Shown here one piece after another: positions 49,478 through 51,687 of a stretch of 51,687 nt of DNA; the first letter of the stretch is position 1; the number at the start of each line of letters is the position of its first letter. Both the position numbers and the translations under genes were made by a program. A model generated the notes under the pieces. The model saw only the letters and a list, made by a program, of their open reading frames with translations, searched no databases and was not told where the DNA came from. This DNA comes from a virus, in IMG/VR virus record IMGVR_UViG_3300042806_000379, positions 1 to 51,687 of that record. One strand, written 5' to 3'.

Positions 49478-51687
49478 TTAGGAGTTTCTGATCTTGCTGG
49501 CGATTTCAGCATCACGCAGAGCCATCTTCTGTTGGTGATCCGCCAACTTGATTTGCTGGTCCACCTTCGCTTCTTCGACTCGCATCTGCATGTTAATTTG
49601 GTGGTCTTGAAGTTTCGCGGCCGTGTTGGGGTCAATACCACCCTGCCCACCGCCACGCCTGGCCATTGCTTCTTGTTGCTTACGCATGTTCTCTTGCTCG
49701 GCCCGCATGTTGTTTTCCAAAGCCACAATAGCTTCACGCATCAAGTTCAGCATTTCGTTGTACTGCCCAATCTCAATCTTGCGGGTCGGATCTCCGGCGA
49801 TCTGCTGAAGGTGCATCATTGAGTGCTGGTAGTTCAGTGAAAGATAAGCCAAAGCCATGTCGGGCTTGGCGATGCCTTGAGCGGTAGCGTCGAGCATCCC
49901 GCGGGCGTCGGCCAAGTGAACACGAATATGAACCGAGTGGTTCTCGGTAGGCATAACAGAAATAGGACGTCCGTCTTGGAACTGAGCGTTTTCGAGCTCG
50001 GCAATCTTGGCGTCGGTCGGTAGCCGTTCTTTGAGTTTCCCGGCTGGGAGATACCGATCGACCTGGTCGTAGCCGACACGAGCGGCAACACGATCACGGA
50101 TAAGATTCTGCTGACCCACTTCGTCGAACCGAGGAAGGAGTTGGATAAATTCGTTGAAGGCCAAGATACGAGCGCCGCTAGATCCGTAACCAACAGCACG
50201 AACTGGGATGACGTCGTGAACGTCGAGAACAGCTTTCCAAGGCACGCCACGCTGTTCGAGCCTAGAGCGGAACTTTGCATAACCTTCGTAGCCGGCGTCG
50301 CCAGGCTGCCAGGTATCTTTTTGTAAACGCTTGAAGCTTTCTTTAAGGAGCTTGCCCCAGGTCACATAAAACAAATTGATGCTGGCGGTGGTGAGAACAG
50401 ATTCGTTCGCCAGCTGAGCTTGAACCTCGGTCGCTGTTCTTTCCTTACTCCCCTGCACCTGCTGGTGGGATCGGTAGCTCCCCGTGTTCGCTTGGCGGGT
50501 CATGGAAAGTTCCTGAACAACCGGCATTACGCTGTTGTTGTAGTTGGGGAACTGAGTCGATACGACCTCAAGGTTCGGAGGAAGGAATGAAATAGGTCCT
50601 GCAAATGCGAGAGACAGACGACTCACGTCCTCTGCGGTTTTGGGTTGGAGAACCAAGCTGGTCGACATCATCGAGCCGTCTACCATCGCGCAACGGAGAC
50701 GATTGCTTACCTGGATGTGAGGGAAGATTTTGTAACCTAACCCACGGATTGAATGGTAGGTGCCGTTCCCGACGCCAAAGGTAAATATGTTGAAAGCTTC
50801 CGAGGCTTTCTTGAATCGACTCTCCTTCTTATACAAGAAGTCAGTATTAGATCCGTCACGCAGCCCAATGTAGTGACTGACTGTGCCGTCGTATTCACGT
50901 ACGTAATAGTGATTCACCCGAATCTCGCCGGCGCGAGCGTAGGAGTGATATAGGTCGTTGTTTTTAAACTCCCGCTCCAGTTCCTCCCAGCTCTGATCGC
51001 CAGGGCGGTTATTTTTGTGAAGCGCAGCTAGAGCCTTACGAACTTCCTCCACATTCCAGCCAGCTTCTTTGGCAGCCTTGGGGTTCTTGATGAAATTATA
51101 AAGTTCGTGAGCCAGGTAGACCCGGCGGGCTACGGCAAACTCAATTCGATCTTCTGTGGCCTGCGTGCCCCGTGGAATAAGAAAATCGCCAATCCCGCAA
51201 ACACGCCAGCGCCAATCTTTATCGTTCTCGAAGAAAGTAACTCCGAGACCTTGTGAAATAAAGTGATGCGCCAGCAGTTGGAAATTGAAATGAAATTGAT
51301 CCCACTCAACCAAGGTCTTGTGGAACTCCTCAGAGATTGCTCCCGCCCAGTTCTGTCGTTCGCTCTCGTCGCCGAACGTAGTCTTAACTTCGACTAGCTT
51401 CTCTACGCCGTTCACCAAATCGGTGTAGGCGGCTAGTGCATTCTCCAGATCGGCCGCAGCTTCACCAAAGTTTAGGTTGGCGCGATATGCCTGCCCCATA
51501 CTGCGAAGCGTGTTCGGATTGTAGGGTGGATCTCCATCGAACATCGCTTGGACCTTACTGCGGTCCTGGTCAGCGTGCGCATCCGACTCTCTCAGCGTAG
51601 TATAAATACTGTGAGCCGACTTGGCGTCTTTAAGACGTGCCTTTGGCGGGGCTCCTGTTTCGCTGATATTCTCGAGTAAGATGTCCA
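49478..51687 (-). CDS. portal protein (5' end beyond the window)
   Basis: The frame stays open to the window edge. Beyond ATG 51544 it reads DILLENISETGAPPKARLKDAK..., so the gene is either partial or starts exactly at the edge (the last codon is incomplete). The visible part is over 730 residues with portal-type features: DGDPPYNPNTLRSMGQAYRANLNFGEAAADLE near the start, and a wing and stem region with LVEWDQFHFNFQLLAHHF. A crown region (QELSMTRQANTGSYRSHQQ) and a helical, Gln/Met-rich C-terminus (NNMRAEQENMRKQQEAMARRG) follow. Portals form the DNA channel for packaging and ejection. The first gene of the leftward block here, it precedes scaffold and capsid as in T7. Confidence 0.8.
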   Translation of the reverse strand, partial: DILLENISETGAPPKARLKDAKSAHSIYTTLRESDAHADQDRSKVQAMFDGDPPYNPNTLRSMGQAYRANLNFGEAAADLENALAAYTDLVNGVEKLVEVKTTFGDESERQNWAGAISEEFHKTLVEWDQFHFNFQLLAHHFISQGLGVTFFENDKDWRWRVCGIGDFLIPRGTQATEDRIEFAVARRVYLAHELYNFIKNPKAAKEAGWNVEEVRKALAALHKNNRPGDQSWEELEREFKNNDLYHSYARAGEIRVNHYYVREYDGTVSHYIGLRDGSNTDFLYKKESRFKKASEAFNIFTFGVGNGTYHSIRGLGYKIFPHIQVSNRLRCAMVDGSMMSTSLVLQPKTAEDVSRLSLAFAGPISFLPPNLEVVSTQFPNYNNSVMPVVQELSMTRQANTGSYRSHQQVQGSKERTATEVQAQLANESVLTTASINLFYVTWGKLLKESFKRLQKDTWQPGDAGYEGYAKFRSRLEQRGVPWKAVLDVHDVIPVRAVGYGSSGARILAFNEFIQLLPRFDEVGQQNLIRDRVAARVGYDQVDRYLPAGKLKERLPTDAKIAELENAQFQDGRPISVMPTENHSVHIRVHLADARGMLDATAQGIAKPDMALAYLSLNYQHSMMHLQQIAGDPTRKIEIGQYNEMLNLMREAIVALENNMRAEQENMRKQQEAMARRGGGQGGIDPNTAAKLQDHQINMQMRVEEAKVDQQIKLADHQQKMALRDAEIASKIRNS

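Noticed and set aside
1-51687. tRNA genes or CRISPR arrays
   Set aside because: I saw no cloverleaf-like segments with a T-arm consensus and no regularly spaced repeats with unique spacers.

Overview
The window is a segment of a tailed double-stranded DNA phage genome. It carries portal, scaffold, major capsid, tail and fibre genes, a lysis cassette, ejection-type proteins, and a block of small translationally coupled phage genes. The late-gene order resembles short-tailed (T7-type) viruses: portal, scaffold, capsid, tail nozzle, tail-tube adaptor, then glycine-rich internal proteins ending in a giant ejection-type protein. A lipoprotein spanin candidate points to a Gram-negative host, but nothing names the host. 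No polymerase, terminase, integrase, tRNA gene, CRISPR array or reverse transcriptase was seen, so this is only part of a larger genome. The portal gene runs off the right edge.

Positions 1-9056 are transcribed rightward as a compact early/middle-type operon. Most neighbours overlap by ATGA, or have AAGGA-type ribosome sites. It holds small hypothetical proteins, a DUF932-like protein, a tiny membrane protein coupled to homologues of T4 rIIA and rIIB, a Gene-product-88-like cysteine protein, and two divergent helix-hairpin-helix glycosylase-fold proteins. The operon meets the leftward late genes at 9053-9056, where the two stop codons interlock on the palindrome CTAG.

Positions 9053-51687 are all leftward. 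In transcription order they are: portal (partial), a small protein, scaffold, five fibre/decoration-like genes, a non-coding interval of about 480 nt, major capsid, two paralogous small proteins sharing a C-terminal motif with the scaffold, and a small protein. Next come the lysis genes (XhlA-like holin, single-gene spanin candidate, membrane protein, CHAP endolysin) and a PD-(D/E)XK-like protein. These are followed by the tail nozzle, fibre genes, a three-module tail-tube adaptor, more fibre genes, internal virion proteins, a 3749-residue polyvalent protein, a glucosaminidase-type lysozyme and a last alanine/glycine-rich protein.

The most notable find is in the non-coding interval before the capsid gene. 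It contains the complete conserved core of a group I intron on the late strand: P, Q, R and S elements, with P3 to P9 pairings. The core carries no endonuclease ORF and begins just after the stop codon of the upstream fibre gene. Other points of interest are the giant multidomain ejection protein, the three-fold fused adaptor, the rII pair with an unusual upstream hairpin, the two glycosylase-fold genes, and a C-terminal motif shared by scaffold and capsid-proximal proteins.
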